Shown piece after piece: positions 10,897 through 22,005 of a stretch of 64,000 nt of DNA. Where the stretch lies: positions 54,855,673-54,919,672 of the forward strand of contig NC_090288.1 of the NCBI RefSeq assembly GCF_037392515.1. The letters run 5' to 3'. Position 1 is the stretch's first letter. Each line of letters opens with the position of its first letter. Both the position numbers and the translations under genes were made by a program. Source of the stretch: Haliotis asinina (taxonomy: Eukaryota; Mollusca; Gastropoda; Lepetellida; Haliotidae). Below the pieces are notes generated by a model that saw only the letters and a program-made list of their open reading frames with translations, was not told the origin of the DNA and did no database searches.

Positions 10897-10992
10897 CGAT
10901 ATTCGGATCACGCCGAAAACCCGGGTTCGATTTTCCCATATGGATACAACGCGTGGAGTCCTTTTCTGGTGTCACCCGTAAAACTGAACTTT
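10897..10992 (+). mobile_element. SINE A fragment
   Basis: CACGCCGAAAACCCGGGTTCG matches the B-box region, followed by TTCTGGTGTCACCCG and GTAAAACTGAAC. The 5' half is missing. Confidence 0.6.
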
Positions 10993-11451
10993 CTCCCACA
11001 CTTGTGATTTGAGAAACGTTCGTAAAATATTACTTGTGTTGTATTGTTTGGATATATTTCAATTTGAGGAACCCACGCACACATTCCTTGAACCCCAACA
11101 CCAGCAGACATACAGGTGTCAATATCTTCACTTACAAATGAAAATTAGAGGCTCTGGATTACTTTCCAGATATTTTTTAGATGATTTGACACACAAAAAC
11201 CGCTTCAACTACGTTCATGTCTGTCTTTGAACGAATTGATGTAATATTAACAGTAAAATTTCCAAGAGCAATCTGGGTTTTGTTTCAGGCGCTAGAAACT
11301 GATTTATCTGATTATTTCACACCAGAAAAGAGAAAAGACTAACACTTCAGAAGGGGTTTCGTACACGATGACATAGTGATTGTCCTGTTTTGCGTTGTTT
11401 GTTTGTTTGTTTTGTTGGGTTTTTGTTTGTTTGTTTGTCTGTCTGTCTGTT

Positions 11452-11674
11452 TAACACCGTGTTCGGTAGTAGTCCAGCTATATTATCTGTAAATAACCGA
11501 GTCTGTACCAGACAATCCAGTGATCAACATCAGAAGGATCGACGTCCGCAGATGGGATGCGATGACATGCGCGCGTCAACCAAATCAGTGAGTCTGACCA
11601 CACGATCATTTTGTCGATGGCTTACGACAAGCATGGGTTGCTGAAGACCAATTCTAACCGGGATATTCAAGGGT
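11452..11674 (-). mobile_element. SINE B copy
   Basis: It reads in reverse: TTTAACACCGTG..., then GTCTGTACCAGACAATCCAG, CAAGCATGGGTTGCTGAAG and the head sequence. A GTTT/GTCT run precedes it at 11396-11451. Confidence 0.75.
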
Positions 11675-11805
11675 ACGTGGCACACTACAGCGTGCAGCGT
11701 CAAACCATATGAAGTTACGTGTTTGTTGTCAAGCGCAATATCTGCCATCCACCCCTAAACCATAATCTGTCGTCTCATCTTCGACTTCGGGCTTACGATA
11801 CCACG

Positions 11806-11968
11806 CAATGAGCCAGTGTGTGAATGAATTTAGATATATACCGTTTTCAAGAACTATTCCCGCAACATCACGGCGGGGAACACCAGAAATGGACTTTGTA
11901 CACATGTCGGGATTCGAACCCACATCTTCGATCTGCAAAGCGAACGTTTAAACTACAAGGTTCCCCCA
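11806..11968 (-). mobile_element. SINE A copy
   Basis: Reverse orientation. ACATCACGGCGGGGAACACC and a B-box complement (GGGATTCGAACCC) are recognisable, and the A-box region is worn. Confidence 0.65.
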
Positions 11969-11969
11969 T

Positions 11970-12600
11970 CGCATCTTGAAGAAAAGGAAAGGAAAGGAGG
12001 AAACTTTCAATATCATATACTTACATCTGAAACGTATTTCGAAAACCCACGTGCAGACATTATACCCTTGTGTAGGAACGTGAATTCTATGAAAATATAT
12101 ATAAAATCCTCATTTATGTAAAAACGGGTGCGTCACGGAAATTAATTGTATACTATGTATAGCTGTGCTATTATTTTTGCGTGTTGTTATATTTGTGTTT
12201 ATATTAATAAACTATATCCACTTCATACGAACACAGTGCCTTAATGTTCTCATCGCATGTGACTGGTATATTTGGCAGACCTATTGTTTGGCATAACACA
12301 TTAAGTCCTAATCTTGTATTGCACTTATAACAGAAACAGCTTTGTAAAACCTATCATTTCTGTATGACAGCTACGGAGGCATTCTCCAGAAAACAGGTAC
12401 TTCAACTGTATTGTTCGGAAGTACTCCGGTTGCCGTGGATACATAAATATTCAACAGCAGCTTTTTCCGTGTACTCGAGACAATCCTCAATTTCTGATGC
12501 CTGATGTGTTAATGCCTAATGTTTTTGTCACTCAGTGCATGTGAATACAGTCTGCTCACGTTTTGATATTTTCGTCCTCTAAGCAATTTACAAACTGTCA
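11970..12600. other. AT-rich intergenic sequence, nothing recognised
   Basis: No gene, tandem repeat or known dispersed element was recognised. Confidence 0.4.
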
Positions 12601-12607
12601 TCGCCAG

Positions 12608-12900
12608 GGTTGGCGTTCCTTCGGTCAAAGTTTCCACCTGTTTGGGGATACAACGGGTACAATGTTTGAGGCCCGTTTTAGGTGGAATATTGCTTAAAGC
12701 GGTGTAAAACTAAACTCACCCACCCAACACCTACTCACTCACTCAACATCCATCCAGTCACCCACCCACCGAGTCACTCTCTCAACACACACACTCACTC
12801 ACTCAGCACCCACCGACATATTCGCTGCCCCACGCACTCACCTACTAACTCTTTCACTGACTCAATAGCCACCTGTTCACTCACTCACTCAAAACCCACC
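12608..12900 (+). mobile_element. worn SINE A with an expanded (ACTC/ACCC)n tail
   Basis: The core is degenerate but ends GGAATATTGCTTAAAGCGG and AAAACTAAACTCACC. It is followed by about 190 bp of ACTC, ACCC and ACAC units, an unusually long version of the family tail. The open frame over this tail is simple repeat, not a gene. Confidence 0.6.
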
Positions 12901-13051
12901 CGGCCCGTGATGATCCGTGCCAGAACAGGTCCTCAGCAACCCATATTTGCAATAAAAGCATGAGTTCACATCAATTACCTGTTCACCAGATTATTTGCTT
13001 GTGAACTAATTACTTTAACAGAACCCAGTCCATATATACTGAACTGTAAAA

Positions 13052-13130
13052 GTTAGGGATCATGAACTGGCACTTTTACACACAAAAAAACAAAAACAAA
13101 CCATCCCGACAAGTATAAATGATCCCTAAC
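13052..13130. repeat. short perfect inverted repeat
   Basis: GTTAGGGATCAT (13052-13063) and ATGATCCCTAAC (13119-13130) are exact reverse complements separated by 55 bp. Significance unknown. Confidence 0.6.
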
Positions 13131-13311
13131 TGTGTTCTTAGTATTCATTTATACAGTAAAATAATTCGTACATGCTCCTCCTGTGCTAGATCAACAAACA
13201 CAACCTGCATTTCGTCTCACGTTTAAATCAGCTCGAGCTTTCATCCCAAATTAATCTGATGTTTAATAATTGACAAATTTTTCCCAATCGGAATTACGTC
13301 TCACTCAGTCT

Positions 13312-13404
13312 GTGAAGAACCGGGTTAGAATTGATCTTCAGCAACCCCCGCTTGTCGTCAGAGGTGGGTCGTGAAGATCCGGGTTTGACTTGATCTTCAA
13401 AAAT
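13312..13404 (+). repeat. two tandem SINE B heads without bodies
   Basis: GTGAAGAACCGGGTTAGAAT and GTGAAGATCCGGGTTTGACT each start a SINE B-like head, one directly after the other. Neither continues into the body. Confidence 0.6.
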
Positions 13405-13819
13405 CCATGCATATTTACACTAAGACCAAACTGATCATTTGACGAGTATTATTATTAGTGTTGATCTTACTCAGGATATAAATAAAAACATATCAACCGA
13501 TACAGATATATGTGTTGGCTCAGTAAATATTTTGTTTATATTTTATTTTGTCTCTGTGGATGAACAAAGAAGGGAGCAGTCTTTAGATAACAGTTGGAAG
13601 AATTTGGATTTCGTTAATAGGAATTTCTAGTATTAATAATATGTTACCTTAACCAAACAAAACTGGGAGCGTATTAAATAGAATATTTCACGTGTGTAGT
13701 GAAATATGAAATATCTGTCGTCTCGTGGCGTGAAGAACGTCACATATTCATCATATCAGGTTTTTCTCATCTCTCGATGACAGATGCGTCATATATCACT
13801 AGACACATGAAATATATCG

Positions 13820-14290
13820 ATTTACTTCTTTCTAGCGCTTTCTAATCGTGTCACTACCATCGTATACTTTTACTTTTTTACCTCTTTCTGGTGTTTCTTC
13901 TGTCCGTGCTGCTACCACCGTGTACTTTTAATTCATTTCTTCTTTCTTATGTTTTCTGTTCGTGTGACTGAAGTCGGTTACTTTTACTTCATTCCTGCTT
14001 TCTAGGACTACTTGTATTTCTTTTTTCCTTCCTAAAAATACGTCTTCTATTCGTGTTACCGACACTGTCTGATGTTTCTTTTTTACCTAGTTCTAGCACT
14101 ATTGTTACAACATCGTCTGCATGTTATTTGTCGACGCACTTCTCCGTTTACTCCCGTTATTAGTGTTAAGAATATCGGTACTTATTCTGTATTTCTTCCA
14201 GTTCTTGTTCCAGTCAGTGTCCATTGGTGCCTCGACTCTACCATATACTAATACTGTTGTTGATATATCATAGGTGTGTATTTTTACTTT
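13820..14290 (+). repeat. degenerate tandem array, T/C-rich
   Basis: Loosely repeated blocks of about 70 bp share phrases such as TTTTACTTC, TTTCTAG and CGTGT.AC. They are too diverged to give a firm unit. Confidence 0.4.
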
Positions 14291-14300
14291 TGCATGCGTC

Positions 14301-14804
14301 GTGGTCAGGGCAGATTCTCAGTAATCTGGGCCTGTCCTGTGGTCAGGGCAGATTCTCAGTAATCTGGGCCTGTCCTGTGGTCAGGACAGATTCTCAGTAA
14401 TCTGGGCCTGTCCTGTGGTCAGGACAGATTCTCAGTAATCTGGGCCTGTGGTCAGGGCAGATTCTCAGTAATCTGGGCCTGTGGTCAGGGCAGATTCTCA
14501 GTAATCTGGGCCTGTGGTCAGGGCAGATTCTCAGTAATCTGGGCCTGTCCTGTGGTCAGGACAGATTCTCAGTAATCTGGGCCTGTCCTGTGGTCAGGGC
14601 AGATTCTCAGTAATCTGGGCCTGTCCTGTGGTCAGGACAGATTCTCAGTAATCTGGGCCTGTCCTGTGGTCAGGACAGATTCTCAGTAATCTGGGCCTGT
14701 CCTGTGGTCAGGGCAGATTCTCAGTAATCTGGGCCTGTCCTGTGGTCAGGGCAGATTCTCAGTAATCTGGGCCTGTCCTGTGGTCAGGGCAGATTCTCAG
14801 TAAC
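14301..14804 (+). repeat. minisatellite with 38- and 33-bp units
   Basis: Thirteen whole units and one partial unit can be laid out: three of 38 bp, three of 33 bp, then seven of 38 bp. The 33-bp version lacks a 5-bp block. Each unit contains CAGATT and AATCTG around CTCAGT-type spacing, so every unit can fold into a small hairpin. Units vary mainly at one site (GGGCAG or GGACAG). Confidence 0.92.
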
Positions 14805-15442
14805 TGGTTAATCAAGCACCATGACTTGCTGACTAAACCTCACCAAGACAGAGTGGAACATTGCTCACTGAATTACTGGTTCTCTGGAACATTGCCGAGT
14901 GCGGCTTTTATACATGTTTCGTGACCAGCAGCTTTTCAGGTTCCAGGGAGATCTATAAACAGCAGACCGACGTCATATGTTGAAATATTGCTAGTTCCAG
15001 CAGACCAACCTCACATATGAGTTGATGAAATATTGCTAGTTCCAGCACATAACAGCAAACAAATTGTTATATGGTGTAATCTCCAATAGCCTCTATTTTC
15101 TGCAGTACAAGTTTTGTCAAATATAAGCTGCTATACCAGAAATCATTTGGCAATGAATTCAAATTGTTTAGCTGCATGGGTAACCCTTGTACCGAGCGGT
15201 AACGTATTTACTGTTTCATTTGGTCACGAACATTCAACTGATGTATCCTTTGGGTGTAACTACAATAGAAAACCAAACGTATTGTTCAAATGACTTACCG
15301 TAGATATTTACTTCTACAAACACAAAGAAAGAAACATTAACGTGAAGTTATATCTGCTTTGATTAAGCAGGTGTTTAGAGGATGCAGGTGTGTGTCTGTG
15401 TGACACGTGCATGTGTCAGTTCTGACGTAACGGTAACCCTCC

Positions 15443-15595
15443 ATGGAGCCTGTCACCTCCCGGAAGTCCAGTCATGCCCAACCCCGGGGTACGCTACGAG
15501 GTATCACCGTTGGATACACGGCAGCCATATACACAGACAGCCATACAGAGGGGACAGTAGAACTGTACTGGGTGAAAAGCGGTCGTGCTTGCTGA
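15443..15595 (+). CDS. coding-like island, possible exon, unidentified
   Basis: A 50-codon frame from the ATG at 15443 reads RGTLRGITVGYTAAIYTDSH and then TEGTVELYW. After TGG, a GTGAAA at 15572 could be a donor. The composition looks like an extracellular beta-strand region, but there is no family match and no strong acceptor. A different frame over the same bases is also open, so this is weak. Confidence 0.22.
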   Translation: MEPVTSRKSSHAQPRGTLRGITVGYTAAIYTDSHTEGTVELYWVKSGRAC

Positions 15596-15641
15596 TGCCA
15601 TCTGTATTCATGTTCTTTAAGGCTTTGGCTGGTTTTTAGTT

Positions 15642-15835
15642 GATTGTTTAACGCCGCACTCAGCAATATCTCAGCTACACGACGAAGGCCTGTAAATAAT
15701 CGAGTATGAACCAGAAAATCCAGTCATTAACAACATGAGCATCGATCTACCCAAGCACGATACAGTGGCATGTGTGAACAAAGTCAATCACCAGATACCG
15801 GTAGCCTCTTCATAACCCGGATGTAGCAGCTGTTG
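15642..15835 (-). mobile_element. SINE B copy
   Basis: Reverse orientation, from TTGTTTAACGCCGCACTCAG through AACATGAGCATCGATCTACC to a shortened head. Confidence 0.75.
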
Positions 15836-15842
15836 GTTGTCT

Positions 15843-16003
15843 TAGTGAGTGATTTAGCTTAGTATTACGTCGCTTTAGCGATATCCAGGCAAAATCTCGG
15901 CGGGGGACACCAGTAATGGGCTTCACACATTGCTCTTGTGGCGAATCGAACTCGGGTCTTCAGTGCGACAAGCGAACGCTTTGACCACTAGGCTAACCCA
16001 CCG
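15843..16003 (-). mobile_element. SINE A copy
   Basis: Reverse orientation. It shows GGGGGACACCAGTAATGGGC, a B-box complement (GAATCGAACTC) and the A-box complement CCACTAGGCTAACCC. It lies directly after a SINE B copy. Confidence 0.75.
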
Positions 16004-16112
16004 GCCGGATTGTGTGCACTGGGGTCAAAATGTTCATACCGCCGTGATACTGATGGAAATAACTGGTCACGGGGTCTTCAATGTTTTTTAAGATGCGGTG
16101 AAAGTAATTTGG

Positions 16113-16180
16113 CGCGGCGGGTAGCCTAGTGGTTAAAGTGTTCGCTCGTCACGCCGAAGACGTGCTCCAACAGCCCCTAC
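16113..16180 (+). mobile_element. SINE A 5' fragment
   Basis: An intact A-box region (GTAGCCTAGTGGTTAAAG) and TCGTCACGCCGAAGAC are present; similarity stops near the B box. Confidence 0.65.
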
Positions 16181-16375
16181 AGGAAATGAGATTAGGTCAA
16201 TAATTCTTGAGTCTGACCAATGTTTTCAACCTATTTTGTCTTGAAATCCAGTTATCTGTTATTTAAAGAAGATAAATACATTTTTACATTTTACAACCAT
16301 AAATATTATCAGTTAAATTCAACAGTAAAATCCAAACTTAAAAAAAGGAACAACTTTAGAACAATTGTAATAATG

Positions 16376-16709
16376 TCAAGATGTAATCGCGTGTGTAACC
16401 CGAGCTGACACGAAGGAAGAGGAAGGTTCTGAATGATAACAGTGCTCCTCACATCCGGGTATCTGATAGCCAGGATAGGCCACGGTGTGGAAACAAAAGA
16501 TACTGTGCATGATTGTCAGCAGAATCGGGAAGAAAAAGAACACAAGGATGATCTCACCGAACCAGTTATCGTCACATGTGTCAATATGCGTCCTGACTTT
16601 CCTGTAATGCAGTTCAGTGAAGGGATGCAAGGCTTCCTGTAAAAGGTTGAAATGGGGATCGGGCGATGGCCTGACTGCATACCCGAATAACGACTGTGCG
16701 GATGGTGAC
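16376..16709 (-). CDS. coding-like membrane-protein exon, unidentified
   Basis: The minus-strand frame runs about 110 codons to a TGA at 16376, after an acceptor-like TATGTATAAACAG near 16710. It encodes FNLLQEALHPFTELHYRKVR, then a hydrophobic segment (EIILVFFFFPILLTIMHSIF), then a cysteine-containing tail (IPGCEEHCYHSEPSSS). Codon use looks genuine, with many C- or G-ending codons, which favours a real last exon of a membrane protein. No family was recognised and no partner exon was found. The plus strand is also open here, which lowers confidence. Confidence 0.33.
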
Positions 16710-16937
16710 TGTTTATACATATTTATAGGATTTAATTAAAATACAGATAATGCCCTTGCCACTGATTCATTATAACACTGAAATGTAACATAGCCGGTAA
16801 CATACTTCTACGTTTGATTTATTGCACTGATGGGAATACGGCATTGTACTAATACAAACCAGTGCAAGAGTTTGTCAAACAACGTCGTATTCCCCTCCCC
16901 ACCCTTCAAATGACTACACAAATTGTCAAGTCGACGC

Positions 16938-16939
16938 AT

Positions 16940-16970
<31 letters not shown>

Positions 16971-16974
16971 TTAC
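16938..16974 (+). repeat. (TTTA)n microsatellite
   Basis: About nine TTTA units. Confidence 0.95.
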
Positions 16975-17218
16975 GGTCGTGTCTGATGGTGGTACGGATA
17001 AAACACAAACACATGTGGTTTTTTTCATTGCTGGTGTATTATATACGGACATCCTCGTTCTGTTTTCAACCAGAAGTTTGGTGAGTTCCGTCGACATGAG
17101 CATAAATTCACTTATGGCGTTACGGGAAATAACAAAGTTTCTGCAAAAATATAGATATAGTCGATTTGTTATTTGTAACTTACTATTTTATATTGTCTAA
17201 TTGCTTGTTTGTTCGCAT

Positions 17219-17350
17219 GTTGTTTAACGCCGTACGATCGGGTCTGTACTGGACAATCCAGTGGTCAACAGCATGAGCATCGATAGTTCGATGCAACTTG
17301 ACTAGAATAACATGTGTCAACGAAGTCAAGGCCTGTACTAACCTGGAATT
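17219..17350 (-). mobile_element. SINE B fragment
   Basis: Reverse orientation. TTTAACGCCGTACGATCGGG jumps straight to the GTCTGTACTGGACAATCCAG part, so a middle segment is deleted. Confidence 0.65.
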
Positions 17351-18060
17351 TGACGGCGTATTACAGGGGTGCTGAAAACAAACAAAAACAAAGTTTTCAA
17401 CCAGCTGTTTGAGAAATGCTGATGGATAGAGGAAAACATGGAGTCACCACAGATTTCATTTTTCCAGTCACGTCATCACAAATTAACCTTGAACGCCCAC
17501 GCCTACGCTGGATAGTAGAGGCTGGCTTGCGTTGGCGTTTTGTGTTTATCGATGTGTCACTGTGTCAGTGGACAAATATAATCCGTATACTTTTTTATGC
17601 AACATTGGTACCAAGTTGAAACCTGTTATTTTAGTAAAGATAAACGGCGCCTTTGTTTGGGAATATCATCACAGAGCTATTAAACATACGGCTTCTACAT
17701 CATCGTCGGCATCGTCGGCAGATACTAACGTCCTCATCAGTTACAGTGCCACGAGATGTGTCTGTTTAATACCCCGTGACAGATAAATGAGACATATAAT
17801 AATTCGTCAATATGGATATCAAGACGCGTATGAACGTATACAACTCGGCATGTTGTTGTATTTGTGTACAATGGCCGTTAATTCACACGTGAGCCTCGTC
17901 TTATGAATAGAAGCAACAAAACCCTTTCCGCATTCATAAGGAATCTGTACAAGTGTGACTATATAATGAGCAGACATGCATGTGTTTCTGCAGTATTACA
18001 GCTGTCTGTGTTGTTTGTAAACAAATGGGGTCTGAACCAGACAATCAAGTGGTAAACCCA
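17351..18060. other. no firm feature
   Basis: Two overlapping open frames (17416-17619 and 17532-17786) follow a pyrimidine-rich TTTCATTTTTCCAG. They match nothing I know and are not called. Confidence 0.3.
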
Positions 18061-18066
18061 AATATG

Positions 18067-18220
18067 TTTGTTTGTTGCTTAACGCCACACTCAGAAATAT
18101 TCAGCTTCAGCGGCGGTCCATAAATAATTGAGTCTGGGCCGGACAAGCCAGTGATCAACATCATGAGCATCGATTTACGCAAGTGGGATACGATGATGTG
18201 TTTAGCTGATGTAACAAATT
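18067..18220 (-). mobile_element. SINE B fragment
   Basis: Reverse orientation. TTAACGCCACACTCAG, AATTGAGTCTGGGCCGGAC and CATGAGCATCGATTTACGC are recognisable. Confidence 0.7.
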
Positions 18221-18759
18221 CCGTTGAGCATTGTCGACAAAATAGATGTTACATGTTACATGAAAGCAGAATAATATGCCAAATGACAACATCCATGTGA
18301 AGAATTGCGGAACAACGTAACTCGTCATGTTTAGAATTGTCACTATACTGTAAGTCTAATGTGGACTCAGGTTTTCATGAGTGCTTCAAGTCTGAAATTG
18401 AGAAAATTCATTTAAAAAACGAAAATAATCTAACTGACCTTCTTAATGAATCCGTCATCAAGAATATTAACTGAATGTGCCACGTGCCGACTTACAAACT
18501 GAAACAACAGACTAAGGCAGAAATCATTGTAATCCAATAAACAACAGAGTAACGGTTTAGAACACAATTGTAAAACCCTAGTAAGTTTACAAATCACTGC
18601 GAAGTAATTACAAAGGCAGTACAAAATACAGTAGAGGTACAAGATTCAATGACAGACTGAGTACAATACACGAAATATCATGGTAGCAGTGGTAGTAACT
18701 CTAAAGTCAGTTATAACAACACTTACCTAACTTTATCATTTCTTCTGAATTTGTGACTA

Positions 18760-18906
18760 GATGAGTGAGTTGAGTTTTACGCCGCTTTTGGCAATATTCC
18801 ACGTACGCCAGGAATGAGTTCCACACATAGTACCTATGTCGGGAAACGAACCCGGACCTTTGGCTTGACGAACGAATGCTTAAACTACTGGGCTACAGCA
18901 CTGCCC
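18760..18906 (-). mobile_element. SINE A copy
   Basis: Reverse orientation, from GTGAGTTGAGTTTTACGCCG through a B-box complement (AACGAACCCGG) to the worn A-box complement. Confidence 0.7.
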
Positions 18907-19314
18907 TTCTTCCAGCATAGCTGGGTATCCGTGAAATCACAACCGCTTGTCTCAATGTAATGAGCGATGACAGAGGCTGGAGCTTGTCTAAACCCTAAAG
19001 AATAGTCTACGCTATGCCAGATTCATCCATGCTGATTTTGAAGCTCATTTATTCCAGGTTTTAATTAATCCAGATATGAATATAATCATGTGAATATTTT
19101 GCTACAACGCTGCATCGCACAGAAATAAGAGAACCATCTACTCGTGTCGTAGAAACAAGGTGTTGATCCTAATTGAAACTGCTAGTTGGGTAAATTCTGA
19201 GTGCCAGTGGGAATCACCAATATTTTTGGCTAATGGCTGGTAACTGCTGTATTCGGTGCGACGGTACGTATGTGACAGGAGGTTGGGCCTGTGAAGCTAA
19301 TATGAGACTAGGGT

Positions 19315-19416
19315 CTAGATTTTCGAAGTTCTGTTAGAGCGAAGATCGTCGTTCGTTAATTAAAGATGTATGGCACTTAAGACTGTCTTAGCACTAAGAG
19401 AGCTTCGAAAAGCTAG
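19315..19416. mobile_element. short palindromic MITE-like element
   Basis: The ends CTAGATTTTCGAAGTTCT and (reverse complement) CTAGCTTTTCGAAGCTCT are imperfect terminal inverted repeats of an element about 100 bp long. No coding capacity. Confidence 0.55.
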
Positions 19417-19632
19417 GCTTACTTTCCCGACCCACAAAGCGTTCTAACATTACGACCTGTCGTACTTTATCATTGATTTACAAATGACGCTCGATGGATC
19501 AGCCCACTAAAATATGCAATAAAACCATTTTACTTCTAATGACGACGAACTCAAAGCCAACAAATGGTAAACCTTAACACCCATTTTATCAAACCTGAGA
19601 TCACACATTCAATTATTTCTATACATTTCACT

Positions 19633-20163
19633 CTATATATTTCTTTCAAAAAAGTAGGGAAATCTGAACTTTGAAGTCTGGTAGAAAGAAAACCCATTAA
19701 GGAACGTTACAATGACATTCATCTTGTGTATGCAGCATCATTTCAAGTTATCACCACACGCAAGCAAAATGCACGGGAAGCACGTCCACAATGTGGGAGC
19801 CTCCTACACGAGCATGGGGTGTCATTATGAATCTTGACGTTTTTCAGGCAGGTCGTTAAATCACTGTAGACCATTATTTTCGATAATTTTCTTGCATCTG
19901 TGCATGGTCAGGGTTTTCAGGGTCAAATCACACACCATTGACTGAAAATTGTAAACCTGAAACTTTTGTGTTATACTCCAAAGGGGGAAAACAAGGGGGA
20001 AAACTGAACGAAAAGCTTTGCTTTGAATGAAATCCATGAGGTGATGCATTCTCAAAACATCCATTATTGCTGTATCAACATTGATTAAGTATCATATATC
20101 TCCCATTTTCGACAATCGTACATTGAAAGTACAGTTCCCCTACTTTTTTGGAAGAGTATATAA
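19633..20163. mobile_element. non-autonomous DNA transposon, Tc1/mariner-like ends
   Basis: Terminal inverted repeats of about 40 bp: the left end includes CAAAAAAGTAGGGAAATC and the right end, reversed, CAAAAAAGTAGGGGAACT. Flanking TATA repeats would fit TA target duplication. At about 530 bp it is too short for a transposase and no long frame is present. Confidence 0.6.
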
Positions 20164-20534
20164 GATCCAGGCGTGACAGCAGCACATTGTTAAGCTGTTG
20201 TCTATTTGTCATTTCTTTTGACTTAACGGTCGGGAAAGTGGACATGCCTTGATTGAATTGAAATTTTACTTACAGAAATTGACTAATGCGACGTGGAAAA
20301 AAGGATAAAATGATATCCACTGATAAAATGCACAAACAGCACAAACGCAAGATATCGTAAGCGTTTGAAATGAAAACGTGAAAACAATCTCAATGTCCAT
20401 ACAAAACCACTATAAAAAACAGACACAATGGAAGGTTCCGAGTTTAAAATAAGTAGAAGGTCATGAAACAGTCTCAAATGTTCCTGCCCTAAGGATGTGC
20501 ACATGCAGGTCAACTGTTCATTCTGGACAGAGGT

Positions 20535-20749
20535 AGTCAAATTTGGAGATGTGTTACCCTAAAACAAATGGTGGCTTTACGACTTGTTCTGATCAAGTTT
20601 TGGAACGAACCCTAACTTACAAAGTAAACCGAGGGCTGCAGGTGAACAACGATCATCTAGGTGAGCAAATGGCCGGATGCATGAAGCATTACTGGAACAT
20701 TACATCTGTGGAGCAAATATGCGATTACAGACATTGTATCGGTCTACAG
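20535..20749 (+). CDS. possible exon of an unidentified gene
   Basis: The frame contains GGFTTCSDQVLERTLTYKVN and MKHYWNITSVEQICDYRHCI, with spaced cysteines and an N-glycosylation site (NIT). It ends at CTACAG/GTGAGG, a reasonable donor in phase 0. The acceptor is poor. It could belong to the membrane-protein gene whose later exons lie at 22.0-23.0 kb; that link is inference. Confidence 0.25.
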
Positions 20750-20990
20750 GTGAGGCAAGTCTTCAAGAGGCAGAAAAATTAACAAACTGTAATTAAGTCT
20801 AACATCCACCGTCTGTGAACTGGGGAACATGATTTAATGTTGCCACAAGCATTAACTCTCTGAAAGACAGACAATAAACAACATAACAACAATAATGTTT
20901 TCACAAAACGCTTAATATCGCCGTAGAAATGATCAGTGACGCTGTGGAAATTAATATTGGAGAAGGAAATAATTCATATTGATTTTACAG

Positions 20991-21057
20991 AAAGGCAGCA
21001 GTGAACAGATGGGTTTTCAGCAGAGACTTCAGAGTTTCTGTCTGTGGAGTGTTCCTG
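20991..21057 (+). CDS. possible small exon between the 20.5- and 22.0-kb candidates
   Basis: It follows a good acceptor (ATTGATTTTACAG), opens in phase 0 (KGSSEQMGFQQRLQSF...) and could end in phase 1 at CCTG/GTATCC. Those phases fit both neighbours, but the donor is weak and the peptide is short. Confidence 0.2.
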
Positions 21058-21141
21058 GTATCCTTTAAAAGAGTTCTGCAGTTGAGGGTTTTAGTAAAAT
21101 ACGGTTTGCACTAATAACTGTGTTACTGCTTTCATTGCTGC

Positions 21142-21414
21142 CGACCCGTGAAGGTTCGAAGTAGGACAGGCCTTCAGGAAACTATGCGTACCGTAAAAGG
21201 CGACTGTGCTTGTCGTAAAAGGCGACGAACGAGATTGGGTGGCCAGGCTCGCTGACTTGGTTGACACATGTCATCGGCTCCCAGTTGCGCAGATTGCTTT
21301 TCATGCTGTTGATCACTAGCTTTTCTGGTCCAGGCTCGATTATTTACAGACCGCCGCTATATAGCTGGAATATTGCTGAGTGCAGCGTAAAACTAAACTC
21401 ATTCACTTATTCAC
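21142..21414 (+). mobile_element. SINE B copy, nearly full length
   Basis: It runs from CCCGTGAAGGTTCGAAG through GACTTGGTTGACACATGTC, CAGGCTCGATTATTTACAG and GCTGGAATATTGCTGAGTG to AAAACTAAACTCATTCAC. An extra head-like duplication (AAAAGGCGAC twice) is present. Confidence 0.85.
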
Positions 21415-22005
21415 TGGTACCGCTTAAGCAGTTTGATACACTGGGAGACATAAATAATACTAAAATGTAGTATTTCAAGAGAGGCGAATCATATTGCATC
21501 TTCTTATCTAATTGATGTTCTTTTTAACACTACTGATATCAACAGAGCTGCATGAGGTATCATCCGAAGTGGTGCTGAGCTACCGGCTAAAATGAAGATT
21601 TAAACTCTCTAAAAGATCTTATATTTAGACTGCCATTTTGGTTGTAAAGGTATTTTGTTTAGTTGCTAATTGCTTTAATATTTTAAAGTCATAATTGGTG
21701 TCACGTATTTAATTATTTTGATGACATTTATGTGTGTGTGAATGGTGTAAGCATCTGTGAGTGCGTGCGCGCTTGCGTGTGCATGTGTATGAGTAAATAC
21801 ATTCCGTATTTTTGAGAAAGTGCTACAATGGTTCGTGTTGACTAGATTCCAGGCTTCTCGACCAGAGTTTCCCAGACCCGCACACGCAGTTCCATAAACG
21901 CGTCCATCAGACACCTGTTTAGTGGTTATCATTTTATTATCATGATTAAGAAAATATTTTCCTCCTTGGCGCAGTTAGTTCCGTGTTGATCGTGTTTTAT
22001 TGCAG

